Below are positions 6,144 to 14,401 of a DNA stretch of 41,160 nucleotides, in pieces. The DNA lies in the IMG/VR virus record IMGVR_UViG_3300035034_001387, positions 1-41,160 of that record; one strand, 5' to 3'. Position numbers and translations under genes: made by a program. The stretch's first letter is position 1. Every line of letters starts with the position of its first letter. The DNA comes from a virus. The notes beneath the pieces were generated by a model. That model had not been told where the DNA came from. It ran no database searches and saw only the letters and a program-made list of their open reading frames with translations.

Positions 6144-6680
6144 ATGCAAATTCAAGACGTTACCACCACTCCAAATCCAAACGCCGTTCTTATACGAGTA
6201 GGCTTCAATTTAACCAGCGGGTTCGAAATCCTTTCGTCATTAACAGACCCTGAGCATCCCGTCATCGCCTCTCTCATGCTGCGTCCGTCTATCACCGACG
6301 TGATGGTTCAAGGTGCCGAAATCACCGTAAGGTTCGATCCTGACCTCGCAACAGACGGTAGGGACGAACTGAGGTGGGTAGGGTCTAAGTTGAGGAACTT
6401 GCCAGACAACGCCGCGCAAGATTATGTTCCACAAAGGATCGAAACCTCTGACGACCCTACCACTCTACTCATACGAGAGGTTCTGGCCGCTGAAATCCTC
6501 CCCTACCTCAGTAGTCACGGCGGGAGCGTGCAAGTCCTGGGGGTTGAAGATGGGGCGGTTCTAATCCGATATATGGGCGCCTGTGGGGGATGCCCGTCCT
6601 CTATGGGGGGAACTTTGAGTGCTATCGAGAACGTTATACAGTCAGAAGTGGACCCCAACCTAACGATTCGTCTGGTTTGA
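6144..6680 (+). CDS. Nfu-like Fe-S cluster scaffold protein
   Basis: A 178-residue protein with the two-domain layout of Nfu proteins. An N-terminal Nfu_N-like domain contains TTPNPNAVLIRVG near residues 7-19. A C-terminal NifU-type domain contains LPYLSSHGGSVQVLGVEDG and then GACGGCPSSMGGTL. The CxxC (Cys-Gly-Gly-Cys) is the family site where two subunits hold a [4Fe-4S] cluster for transfer to target proteins. AAGGA lies six bases before the ATG. Cellular Nfu works in Fe-S delivery; a phage copy could mature a viral Fe-S protein, such as the DUF1848 product in this window. The client is inference. Confidence 0.9.
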   Translation: MQIQDVTTTPNPNAVLIRVGFNLTSGFEILSSLTDPEHPVIASLMLRPSITDVMVQGAEITVRFDPDLATDGRDELRWVGSKLRNLPDNAAQDYVPQRIETSDDPTTLLIREVLAAEILPYLSSHGGSVQVLGVEDGAVLIRYMGACGGCPSSMGGTLSAIENVIQSEVDPNLTIRLV

Positions 6681-6704
6681 ATAGGACCTCCTCTCGGGAT
6701 GTTC

Positions 6705-6733
6705 TTGCCCTTCCAGTGAGCATGTGGTAGAGT
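6705..6733 (+). promoter_or_regulatory. Candidate promoter for the topoisomerase gene
   Basis: TTGCCC, a 17-base spacer, then TAGAGT, four of six matches in each box. It lies in the 97-base gap after the Nfu-like gene and 45 bases before the GTG start of the topoisomerase gene. Confidence 0.35.
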
Positions 6734-6777
6734 CAAAACATGAGGCCCACTGAAAATTCCCTTGAAGCGAGGTAAAA

Positions 6778-8736
6778 GTGACCAACAATAAGAAGTACGA
6801 TGGCGGGCAGATTCAGTTGCTCGAAGACCGTGAGGCTGTGAGGCTTCGCCCTGGCATGTATATTGGGGGGACGGCAAAGCCCGGCCTACACCACCTGATC
6901 TGGGAGATCGTCGACAACGGGGTAGACGAAGCTATGAACGGGTACGCCTCTCTTATTGAGGTGACGTTGCATAAGGACGGGGAGAGCATCACCATCAAAG
7001 ACGATGGGAGAGGAATTCCTCTGGACATTGAGCCCAAGACGGGGAAGCCTGCCCTTGAGGTCGTGTTCAGTACGCTCCACTCCGGGGGCAAGTTCGAGAA
7101 GAACGGGGCTTATGCAGCCTCTGGAGGCTTGCACGGTGTGGGTGCCGCCGTAACCAACTTCCTGTCCAAGAGCCTGATCGCGAGGGTGTATCGTAACGAG
7201 ACCATCTATCAGGTGAGCTTTGAAGAAGGTGTCATCTCTCAGGAACTTGAAGAGGTGGGGACGTACTCAAAGCATTCACGTCAAGGCACAGGTACAGAGG
7301 TGTTTTTCGCCCCTGACCCCAAGGTCTTCCCCGAAGTTAAATTCGACGCCGAGCATGTACGTGACAGGCTGGAGGTCAAGACCTACGTGAACCCCGGCTT
7401 GAAAATCCTGTTCAAAAATGAAGCCAGCGGAGAAGAGGTAGAGTTCCACCACCCGGAAGGGATCACAGAGTACCTTCAAGCGATCATCACCAAAGACAAG
7501 TCCAAGCCTATCCATGTGCCTGCTATTCATCTGGAGGGAGGCCCCATCGGACCTGACAAGGTGACGTTTGAGATCGTGATGCAGTGGACGGAGGATACGC
7601 AAGAGACGTGCAAGAGCTTCGTCAACGCCATTCCCACACATGAGGGGGGTACGCATGAGGCCGGGTTCAGGGATGCGCTGTACGCGGCCATACGGTCGTA
7701 TATGGAGACCTCTTCCGATGTGCCCAAGAGGCTTTCGATCCGTGCAGAGGACATCCGAGAGGGCCTGAAGGTCGTGCTAAACGTCTTCACTGCGGGCGAC
7801 ATTCAGTTCCAGTCGCAGAACAAGATCCGGCTCAACACGCCCGAAGTGCAGCCGATCATTTCGACTCACGCCAAAAAGCAGCTTGAGACCTACCTGTTCG
7901 CCAACCCTGCCACGAGTGACATGATCGTGCAGCGTATCGTGGTGAGCGCGCGCGCCCGTGAGGCTTCCCGCAGTCTCGCTTCGTCTGCAAGTAGCAAGAA
8001 AAAGAACGCACGCAAGCTGACGCTCCCTGGGAAGCTGTCTGACTGCGCCTCTAACGACCCGGCTGAGTGTGAAATCTTTTTGGTGGAGGGGGACTCGGCG
8101 GGCGGCAACGCAAAGGAAGCCCGTAACAGGGAGACTCAAGCGATCCTGCCCCTGCGTGGTAAGGTCCTCAACGCCGAGACCGCCAAGACAAGCGCCGTGC
8201 TCAAAAACAAAGAACTTTCGAGCATCATCGAAGCTCTGGGGTGTGGTGTAGGCGACAACTTCAACCTCAGCGCTCTCAGGTATGACAAGGTTATCTTGCT
8301 CATGGACGCCGACTCGGACGGGCACCATATCTCAACGCTACTGCTCACCTTCTTCTACCGTTACCTCCCCGACCTGATCTCAGAGGGACACGTGTACATC
8401 GCGGCACCACCTCTCTACAGGATCATGCACGGTAAGGATCGGCACTGGGCGGAGACGGATGCGGAGAAAGAGAAGCTGGTTGCAGCCCTCACCAAGAAAG
8501 ACGCGCGCAAGACCATCGAGGTATCCCGCTTCAAGGGTCTGGGAGAGATGATGGCGATCACCCTCAAAGAGACGGCCCTTGACCCTTCGACCCGCACCCT
8601 GATCAGGATAGAGATCCCAGCGGGGACGGAGACGGAGACGGAGACCATGATCTCTAGCCTTATGGGTAAGGACGCCAGCGCACGTCAAGCTCTCATCCAA
8701 GAGAACATCACTGATCTTGCGGACTTGGACTTTTAA
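6778..8736 (+). CDS. Type IIA DNA topoisomerase, ATPase/TOPRIM subunit (GyrB/ParE-like)
   Basis: A 652-residue B subunit that uses ATP to pass one DNA duplex through another. The GHKL ATPase domain shows EIVDNGVDEA, DGRGIP and GGLHGVGAAVTN within the first 130 residues. The transducer domain follows. The TOPRIM domain shows the metal-binding EGDSAGG and the DADSDGHH motif, then PLYRI. The length fits ParE or short GyrB proteins without the extra insert of proteobacterial GyrB. The start is GTG with GAGG five bases upstream. No A subunit (cleavage/religation) is in the window, so it must lie elsewhere in the phage or come from the host. Its last 29 bases overlap the convergent exonuclease gene. 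Confidence 0.94.
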   Translation: MTNNKKYDGGQIQLLEDREAVRLRPGMYIGGTAKPGLHHLIWEIVDNGVDEAMNGYASLIEVTLHKDGESITIKDDGRGIPLDIEPKTGKPALEVVFSTLHSGGKFEKNGAYAASGGLHGVGAAVTNFLSKSLIARVYRNETIYQVSFEEGVISQELEEVGTYSKHSRQGTGTEVFFAPDPKVFPEVKFDAEHVRDRLEVKTYVNPGLKILFKNEASGEEVEFHHPEGITEYLQAIITKDKSKPIHVPAIHLEGGPIGPDKVTFEIVMQWTEDTQETCKSFVNAIPTHEGGTHEAGFRDALYAAIRSYMETSSDVPKRLSIRAEDIREGLKVVLNVFTAGDIQFQSQNKIRLNTPEVQPIISTHAKKQLETYLFANPATSDMIVQRIVVSARAREASRSLASSASSKKKNARKLTLPGKLSDCASNDPAECEIFLVEGDSAGGNAKEARNRETQAILPLRGKVLNAETAKTSAVLKNKELSSIIEALGCGVGDNFNLSALRYDKVILLMDADSDGHHISTLLLTFFYRYLPDLISEGHVYIAAPPLYRIMHGKDRHWAETDAEKEKLVAALTKKDARKTIEVSRFKGLGEMMAITLKETALDPSTRTLIRIEIPAGTETETETMISSLMGKDASARQALIQENITDLADLDF

Positions 8737-9256
8737 GAGCTTCAACCAAGACACGACCCGTGTTATACGCGTCGTCATACCCATCATGGGGCCTACCTTC
8801 AAACTCAAGCCCAAAGGCTTGTATCGTGGAGAGTAGGCCCGTTTTGTGTCGAGAGGATAGCCCCCTTTGGAACCTGAAGAACTGGAAGGTCTGTTTGAGA
8901 TCGTATTCGTCCAGTCTCTTGGGAACCTGCACCCCATACCTCTCACTCTCCTGGCGTATCCACTCCGCATCATCCCCCCAACCGGCAAGCCTGTACTTGA
9001 CCGAAGCCCTGGCAAACTTTTTCCAGAAGCTCTTGAAGACCTCTTCAGGCGGGCGCGCTTGGTCAAGGTCTTCCTGATAGATGCCGCACAGGTTAGATAT
9101 GTAATCTGAGAGTTGGACGCCTTCGGGCAGGGCTACGTACTCGTTAAAAAACGGCGAGACAATGCTACGAAGAAGGTCGACTTCTACTGCCCCAACCTGT
9201 ATGATGTCCCTACCGCCCTGGTTCTCGAATTCAAGGTCGAGGATGACGAGCTTCAT
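8708..9256 (-). CDS. DEDD-family 3'-5' exonuclease
   Basis: A 182-residue protein of the DnaQ/RNase T fold. Motif Exo I is ILDLEFENQGG with D7 and E9; the Exo II region lies around GWGDDAEWIRQE; Exo III is HDGYDDAYNTGRV near the C-terminus, giving the DEDDh set of catalytic acids and His. Such enzymes trim 3' ends of DNA or RNA using two metal ions. It is a stand-alone exonuclease, not fused to a polymerase. It lies opposite in direction to the topoisomerase and Lon genes, and its 3' end overlaps the topoisomerase gene. DNA versus RNA substrate cannot be decided from sequence alone. Confidence 0.85.
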   Translation of the reverse strand: MKLVILDLEFENQGGRDIIQVGAVEVDLLRSIVSPFFNEYVALPEGVQLSDYISNLCGIYQEDLDQARPPEEVFKSFWKKFARASVKYRLAGWGDDAEWIRQESERYGVQVPKRLDEYDLKQTFQFFRFQRGLSSRHKTGLLSTIQAFGLEFEGRPHDGYDDAYNTGRVLVEALKSPSPQDQ

Positions 9257-9283
9257 TACAGAACTCCAATGTGAAAAAAAAGG

Positions 9284-9312
9284 TTGCTTTGTCAGGTGAA
9301 TGCGTCTATATT
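9284..9312 (+). promoter_or_regulatory. Candidate sigma-70 promoter for lon
   Basis: TTGCTT, a 17-base spacer, then TATATT. It lies about 105 bases before the lon ATG, leaving a leader that ends in GAGGAA, seven bases before the start codon. Confidence 0.5.
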
Positions 9313-9417
9313 CAGAAGCGTAGTCGAATACGTTGCCTACGTCAAACCGTTTTAGGAGTGACGCCCCTCACATGAGGGAACGTACTCAAGAACTATCCCA
9401 AACCGAGGAAACTTCCT

Positions 9418-12400
9418 ATGGTAACAGTAACGTACCCCGTCCTCTCTCTGAGGAACATCACCATCTTCCCCACCAACATTGTGCCTCTCGCGGTGGGACG
9501 TCCCAGGTCTGTTGAACTGATCATGAACGCGGCTAATGCCACGACCTCCGAGGATGAGGTTGTGGTACTCACGCAGAGAGATCAGGGCGTGGCCGATCCC
9601 GGCGAGGGGGACCTGTACAAGACCGGAGTGGTCGTCAAGATCCTCAAGATCGTCAAGATCCCCTCGCAGGAGGGCGGTAACAGCACACTCAACGTGGTCG
9701 TGCAGGGAGTCAGGCGTGTCCGCCTCGTGAGCCTTGACCAGACCGGTAAGTTCGATACGGGTACCTTTGAGGACTTCCCCATCGGGCGTGATAACTCCCC
9801 CGAGGAGACGGCCCGGTTCCTCCACCTTCAGGGTCTGGCAGACGACATCACGTCGACGATCCCCAGCGTCCCCAAAGAGGCGAGCGCTGTTCTCAATGAC
9901 ATGACGGACCCCGAGACCCTGTGCCACTTCGTGGCAGGCAACCTTGAGGTGTCGGTCAACGAGCGTCAGGAGATTCTTGAGCAAGACAAGCTGATTGACA
10001 TGCTCACCCTGATCTCGGAAAGCCTCGCGCGTCAGATTGAGTCCGCCAAGGCCGCCGAGAAGATTCAGAAGTCCATCGCGGCAGACACCGAGAAGTCTCA
10101 GAAAGAGTATTACCTGCGTAAGCAGCTTGAGACGATCAAAAAGGAGCTTGGCGAGGAGGAAGGGCTTGAGGGTCTGATCAACCGGGTCTCCGCTCTTGAC
10201 CTCCCCCTGGAAGTCGAAGCCAAGTGCCTCAAGCAAATCGATCGTTTGCAGGGTATGCAGAAGTCGTCTTCTGAGTACAGCGTGACCCTTAACTACGTGG
10301 AGACGTTGCTTGACGTCCCGTGGAACATCACCTCAGACGATAACATGGATCTCGAAGAGGCACAGGAGATCCTTGACGCGGATCACCACGGTCTCGACAA
10401 GGTGAAGAAGCGTGTCGTCGAGTACCTTGCGGTGCGCAAGCTCAAAGACAATATGAAGGGGCCGATCCTGTGTCTGGCGGGACCCCCCGGCGTGGGTAAG
10501 GCTCAGCCTCTGGACGCGAAGGTGCTTACTCCCGAGGGCTGGAAGGTCATGGGGGCGATGGCCGTGGGGAGTCAGGTTATTGGGTCGGATGGTCTCCCGC
10601 ACAAGGTCACAGGTGTCTTCCCCCAAGGAGCGCGTGAGGTTTTCCGCGTGACCTTTAGTGATGGGTCGAGCACCGAGTGTTGTAAAGAACATCTCTGGCT
10701 CACGCAAACCGATCTCGACCGTAAAGCGAACCGGGCTGGAGAGGTTAAAAGCCTTGACGAGATCTCCAAGTCCCTTCGATACGGTACCGATCAGCGTAAA
10801 AACCACTCCATCCCTCAGGTCGCTCCCGTCGAATTCGAGAGGAAGGATCTGCCCCTGGACCCGTATGTTTTGGGCGCTCTGCTTGGCGATGGAACCCTCC
10901 TCGCCTCAGGTGGGGTCAAGTTCTCCAACGGGGACGCGGATGTGGTCGAGCGTGTCCGAACAAACCTCCCGGATGACGTCTCTCTCCTGCCAGAAGTCGG
11001 GGATAATGTCGACTATCGCATCTCCACGGGCGCCGCAGCCAAACGAGACGCCCGTGGCTGGCCTGTCAAAAACAAGATGCAGGAAGAGATCATCGCTCTG
11101 GGTCTTGCCGGATGTAAGTCCGATTCAAAGTTCGTACCGGCGAGTTACCTCCAGGGTAGCGTGGTCCAACGTCGGGACATCCTACAGGGTCTGATGGATA
11201 CGGACGGGACGGTGACCCCGAGCGGCCACCACGTTTCGTTTAGCACCACCTCGCCGCGTCTGGCAGAGGACGTCACCTTCCTCGTGAGGTCTTTGGGAGG
11301 CACCACGAGGATGACGTCCAAGAATGGTTGGTACCGTGACGCCTCGGGCGACCGTGTCGACTGTAAGACGTGTTACAGGCTTACCGTGACACTTCCTGCT
11401 ACCGTCGCACCGTTTTGGTGCTCCCGTAAAGCGTCCAAGGTGGTGACCAAGACCAAGTACGCTCCCAAGAGGTTCATCGTGGGTATCGAGCCTGCGGGGA
11501 CGAAGGAGACCCAGTGTATTCGGGTGGACGCCGAAAATCACCTGTACGTTACGGATGACTTCATCGTCACACACAACACCTCGCTGGGTAAGAGCATCGC
11601 TCGCACACTGGGTCGCAAGTTCATTCGCATCTCACTGGGTGGTGTGCATGATGAGTCGGAGATTCGTGGTCACCGCCGTACCTACGTCGGTGCGATGCCC
11701 GGACGTCTCGCCAAGGCCATGATCAAGGCGGGCACGAACAACCCCGTAATCATGCTCGACGAGATTGATAAGCTGGGTAAGGACTTCCGTGGCGACCCCC
11801 AGGCTGCTATGCTCGAAGTCCTCGACCCCGAGCAGAACAACACCTTCGCGGACCATTACATTGAGCTTCCGCTGGACCTGAGCAACGTTCTCTTCCTGGC
11901 TACGGCCAATCAGCTTGAGAACATCTCGGGTCCTCTCCGCGACCGTATGGAGATCATTCAGGTGCCTTCTTACACGTCGAGTGAGAAGCTGGAGATCGCC
12001 AAGAAGCACCTTGTGCCCAAGCAGATTGATAACCACGGCATTAGCCGTGAGAACCTTGGGTTCGAGGATGAGGCTCTTACGTACGTGATCGATAGGTACA
12101 CCCGTGAGGCGGGCGTGCGAAACCTTGAGCGACGTATCGCAGAACTGTGCAGGTCGGTCGCTGTCACGGTGGCCAACACAGAGGAAGAGGATCGTGACAC
12201 CATCAGCGTCACGTGTGACCCCGAGTACGTGTCTGAACAGCTTGGCGCCGAGAGGTACACGTCGGAGGTTGCGCAGCGCACTTCGGTAGCAGGTGTCGCT
12301 ACGGGGCTCGCCTGGACCTCGGTGGGTGGTGGTGTCCTGTTCGTGGAGTCCGCCAAGATGCCGGGTAGCGGCAAGCTCAAGCTGACGGGACAGCTTGGTG

Positions 12401-12891
12401 ATGTCATGAAAGAGTCCGCGTCGGCGGCCATGACGTTCCTGCGTTCCAACGCGGACAGGTACAATCTCAAGCGTGAGGTCTTCGAGGAGCAAGATATTCA
12501 CATTCACTTCCCCGCTGGTGCGATCCCCAAGGATGGCCCTTCGGCTGGCGTGACGATCTTCACCTCACTTCTGAGCACGCTCACTGGCGTCACGGTTCGT
12601 AAAGACGTGGCCATGACAGGTGAGATCACGCTGCGCGGTACCGTCCTGCCCGTGGGTGGTATCAAAGAGAAGCTGACCGCAGCACATCGTGCCGGGATCA
12701 AGCGCGTCCTCATCCCCGCCTTGTGCGAGAAGGATCTTCGTGACCTCCCCGATGAGGTCCGTAACGACCTTGAAATCCTCCTGATTACCAGGGCGGAAGA
12801 GGTTCCCGCTCTCGCGCTGGACGGCGAGCTTCCTGCGATCGCCGTGGTAGACGGCGAGCCTGACAGCAAGGATGAGGAAATCGTCCACTGA
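9418..12891 (+). CDS. lon: ATP-dependent protease Lon, interrupted by an intein
   Basis: A 1157-residue precursor made of a 798-residue Lon extein and a 359-residue intein. The Lon N domain begins at YPVLSLRNITIFP. The AAA+ domain has Walker A GPPGVGK-T split by the intein, Walker B VIMLDEIDK and a sensor-1 ATAN. The C-terminal protease domain has the catalytic Ser in PKDGPSAGV (precursor residue 1042) and Lys in GGIKEK (residue 1083), forming the Ser-Lys dyad. Without the intein the length is that of ordinary bacterial LonA. Lon unfolds and degrades proteins in the cytosol. A strong terminator follows the stop. A phage Lon could remove host regulators or antiviral proteins; its targets are unknown. 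Confidence 0.97.
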   Translation: MVTVTYPVLSLRNITIFPTNIVPLAVGRPRSVELIMNAANATTSEDEVVVLTQRDQGVADPGEGDLYKTGVVVKILKIVKIPSQEGGNSTLNVVVQGVRRVRLVSLDQTGKFDTGTFEDFPIGRDNSPEETARFLHLQGLADDITSTIPSVPKEASAVLNDMTDPETLCHFVAGNLEVSVNERQEILEQDKLIDMLTLISESLARQIESAKAAEKIQKSIAADTEKSQKEYYLRKQLETIKKELGEEEGLEGLINRVSALDLPLEVEAKCLKQIDRLQGMQKSSSEYSVTLNYVETLLDVPWNITSDDNMDLEEAQEILDADHHGLDKVKKRVVEYLAVRKLKDNMKGPILCLAGPPGVGKAQPLDAKVLTPEGWKVMGAMAVGSQVIGSDGLPHKVTGVFPQGAREVFRVTFSDGSSTECCKEHLWLTQTDLDRKANRAGEVKSLDEISKSLRYGTDQRKNHSIPQVAPVEFERKDLPLDPYVLGALLGDGTLLASGGVKFSNGDADVVERVRTNLPDDVSLLPEVGDNVDYRISTGAAAKRDARGWPVKNKMQEEIIALGLAGCKSDSKFVPASYLQGSVVQRRDILQGLMDTDGTVTPSGHHVSFSTTSPRLAEDVTFLVRSLGGTTRMTSKNGWYRDASGDRVDCKTCYRLTVTLPATVAPFWCSRKASKVVTKTKYAPKRFIVGIEPAGTKETQCIRVDAENHLYVTDDFIVTHNTSLGKSIARTLGRKFIRISLGGVHDESEIRGHRRTYVGAMPGRLAKAMIKAGTNNPVIMLDEIDKLGKDFRGDPQAAMLEVLDPEQNNTFADHYIELPLDLSNVLFLATANQLENISGPLRDRMEIIQVPSYTSSEKLEIAKKHLVPKQIDNHGISRENLGFEDEALTYVIDRYTREAGVRNLERRIAELCRSVAVTVANTEEEDRDTISVTCDPEYVSEQLGAERYTSEVAQRTSVAGVATGLAWTSVGGGVLFVESAKMPGSGKLKLTGQLGDVMKESASAAMTFLRSNADRYNLKREVFEEQDIHIHFPAGAIPKDGPSAGVTIFTSLLSTLTGVTVRKDVAMTGEITLRGTVLPVGGIKEKLTAAHRAGIKRVLIPALCEKDLRDLPDEVRNDLEILLITRAEEVPALALDGELPAIAVVDGEPDSKDEEIVH
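10501..11577 (+). mobile_element. Class 3 intein with LAGLIDADG homing endonuclease in lon
   Basis: This in-frame segment encodes 359 residues inserted between Lys and Thr of the Lon Walker A loop. It begins AQPLDAKVLTPEGW, with Ala in place of the usual Cys/Ser, and ends FIVTHN before a Thr +1 residue. Block B shows EHLW (H64, W66), block F shows QCIRVD (C339), and block G shows T357 before His-Asn. That is the W-C-T triad of class 3 inteins, in which the block F Cys starts splicing. Two LAGLIDADG-type motifs, VLGALLGDG near 122-130 and ILQGLMDTDG near 226-235, indicate a homing endonuclease that looks intact. Splicing would rebuild the ATP-binding loop. Confidence 0.93.
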
Positions 12892-12918
12892 CAGTTGACC
12901 TAACCTCCGAGTCCTGCT

Positions 12919-12955
12919 AAAAGGGTCATGAGCATTCACGCTCATGACCCTTTTT
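12919..12955 (+). terminator. Rho-independent terminator after lon
   Basis: AAAAGGGTCATGAGC, a six-base loop, then GCTCATGACCC and a T run. The stem is perfect and long, and it starts 27 bases after the lon stop. Its symmetry with A and T runs would let it work in both directions. Confidence 0.9.
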
Positions 12956-12972
12956 ATGTCTGGAGGTTTGAT

Positions 12973-13356
12973 ATGCACGGGTTCCGCTTCGTATACATCC
13001 TACAGGTCGAAGACGAAGACGACTTCGCAGAGTTCCGACTGGACCTGCACAACCACTCCGACTTCAAATCAACCTGGGAAGACCCTGACTACCCCCTGTT
13101 CGGTCTGTCTACGTCGGGGCTTGCCTTGACCGTGCATTATTATGACCCGGACGACCCTCCTTACGAGACTTGCCTACCTCTCTATGTCACACGTCAAGAC
13201 CCCTTCATTTACATCACGGAAGCCTTTATCAACAGGGCTGTGTCAATGAGGAGGCTTACATCCGCCCTTGAGAGGCACCAGAAGCTCTTGAGCCTCATAG
13301 AAAACGCCTTCCCGAGTAGGAAGGCGTCTCTTCATATGGAAGGCTGCTACGTTTGA
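12973..13356 (+). CDS. Hypothetical protein
   Basis: A 127-residue acidic protein, MHGFRFVYILQVED at its start, that I do not recognise. The first half looks beta-rich with many Asp and Tyr residues; the last 40 residues look helical. I chose the ATG at 12973 because GGAGG lies six bases upstream and the longer open frame would begin inside the lon terminator. Near its 3' end the coding sequence contains a 9-bp hairpin (ACGCCTTCC/GGAAGGCGT, 13314-13327 region) without a T run. It is the last rightward gene before a leftward block. Confidence 0.75.
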   Translation: MHGFRFVYILQVEDEDDFAEFRLDLHNHSDFKSTWEDPDYPLFGLSTSGLALTVHYYDPDDPPYETCLPLYVTRQDPFIYITEAFINRAVSMRRLTSALERHQKLLSLIENAFPSRKASLHMEGCYV

Positions 13357-13367
13357 ATACGGGCGTT

Positions 13368-13988
13368 TTACTCTCCAGTGGAGCCGAAGCCACCCCGATT
13401 GCCGTCCTCATCAAAAGGCCACTCCTCAAGAGCGGTCTCAATCAGGTCGGCGCGGTAGTAGGGCAGGAAGAGGACTTGGCAGAACTTGGCGCCTGCGGGA
13501 AACACCATGTAGTCATTCGCGTCCTCAACATAATAGTGCCAAGCCCCGGTCTTGGGACACGGAAGCGCCTTCAGAAGGGAATCAATACTGGCGTCACGCT
13601 TCTCTAGCCACTGATTCATCCCGACTGCATCGTGAAACTCTTCCTTGGACACCTTACCAAGATAGCGCTTCTTCTTGGGCTCTCGCGTCAGGTCGACGAT
13701 GAGGTGGTCTTCGGGGCCGTGGTAAGAAGGGTCAATGACTCCAATGGTATTGGAGAGACGAACGCCCTTCTTACGTGCCGAGGACCGGGGAGACAGGAGC
13801 ATCCAAACAGGCTCAGGCAGGTTGAAGATAATGCCTGTGTCTACCTGCCTCCGCGAGTTATAAGGCATGAGGATAGGCCCCTCATCCTCGGGCAAACTGA
13901 TATCGTAGCCCACTGAACCCCCCTCGGAAAGAATAGGGGTGACTCCGAACTTACCGCAAACTTCAACTCTAACATGATTTGTAATCAC
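13368..13988 (-). CDS. dut: dUTPase-family nucleotide hydrolase
   Basis: A 206-residue trimeric-type dUTPase, which converts dUTP to dUMP and pyrophosphate and keeps uracil out of DNA. Motifs in order: GYDIS (motif 1), SPRSSARKKG (motif 2), NTIGVIDPSYHG (motif 3, with the catalytic-loop Asp), FPAGAKFCQVLF (motif 4) and the P-loop-like RGGFGSTGE at the C-terminus (motif 5). A non-standard insert of about 50 residues between motifs 3 and 4 makes it longer than the usual 140-150. The related dCTP deaminase fold is an alternative, but motif 5 favours dUTPase. It stands convergent to the 12973 gene. Confidence 0.9.
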   Translation of the reverse strand: MITNHVRVEVCGKFGVTPILSEGGSVGYDISLPEDEGPILMPYNSRRQVDTGIIFNLPEPVWMLLSPRSSARKKGVRLSNTIGVIDPSYHGPEDHLIVDLTREPKKKRYLGKVSKEEFHDAVGMNQWLEKRDASIDSLLKALPCPKTGAWHYYVEDANDYMVFPAGAKFCQVLFLPYYRADLIETALEEWPFDEDGNRGGFGSTGE

Positions 13989-14052
13989 AAAAAACTCCTC
14001 TACATTGGGTGTGGTAACTGAACCACTACCCTATACAGAAGAGTCCCACGGA

Positions 14053-14382
14053 TCAGCGGTGAAAGTACGCGGAAGATATCTTCTCGGCGTAGGCCCTCAT
14101 CTGGTCTTCTAACAAAGCCTTTGCGCTCTGCCCCAGGTGTTTCGGTACTGGTCGGGGAGGCAGGGTCAGGTGGTAAATGTTGTGCCCGCCCTTACGTCCG
14201 ATAGCTTCGTTGAAAGACACCACGTAAGCGTACTGGGACACGTCCACACCATACCGAGACTTCCTCAAGACAAAAGGTACCCCGACCAACTGACTCATTT
14301 CAGAGCAAAAGATGCGCGCCGCCGTTGCGTACTCATCATCAACGAGGACCGGGACATTCCGAATTTTGACGCTAGCTTTCAT
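14053..14382 (-). CDS. Hypothetical protein
   Basis: A 109-residue basic protein beginning MKASVKIRNVPVLVDDEY; I do not recognise it. It appears alpha/beta, with no membrane segment or Cys cluster. I chose the ATG at 14382 because GGAG lies five bases upstream and the open extension would read into the preceding gene. It lies 19 bases after that gene, probably in one transcript. Confidence 0.72.
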   Translation of the reverse strand: MKASVKIRNVPVLVDDEYATAARIFCSEMSQLVGVPFVLRKSRYGVDVSQYAYVVSFNEAIGRKGGHNIYHLTLPPRPVPKHLGQSAKALLEDQMRAYAEKISSAYFHR

Positions 14383-14401
14383 CAGGGCTCCTTTTGCTGG
14401 G

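Noticed and set aside
8415-8648. Val/Ser-rich frames opposite the topoisomerase gene
   Set aside because: They mirror a repeated ACGGAGACGGAG codon run near the end of the topoisomerase gene and have no start signals.
9352-10236. Long open frame antisense to lon (294 codons)
   Set aside because: It lies wholly opposite a clear Lon coding sequence, has no ribosome site and arises from the codon bias of lon.
11632-12507. Second long open frame antisense to lon (291 codons)
   Set aside because: Same reason: it mirrors conserved AAA+ and protease coding sequence and has no start signals.
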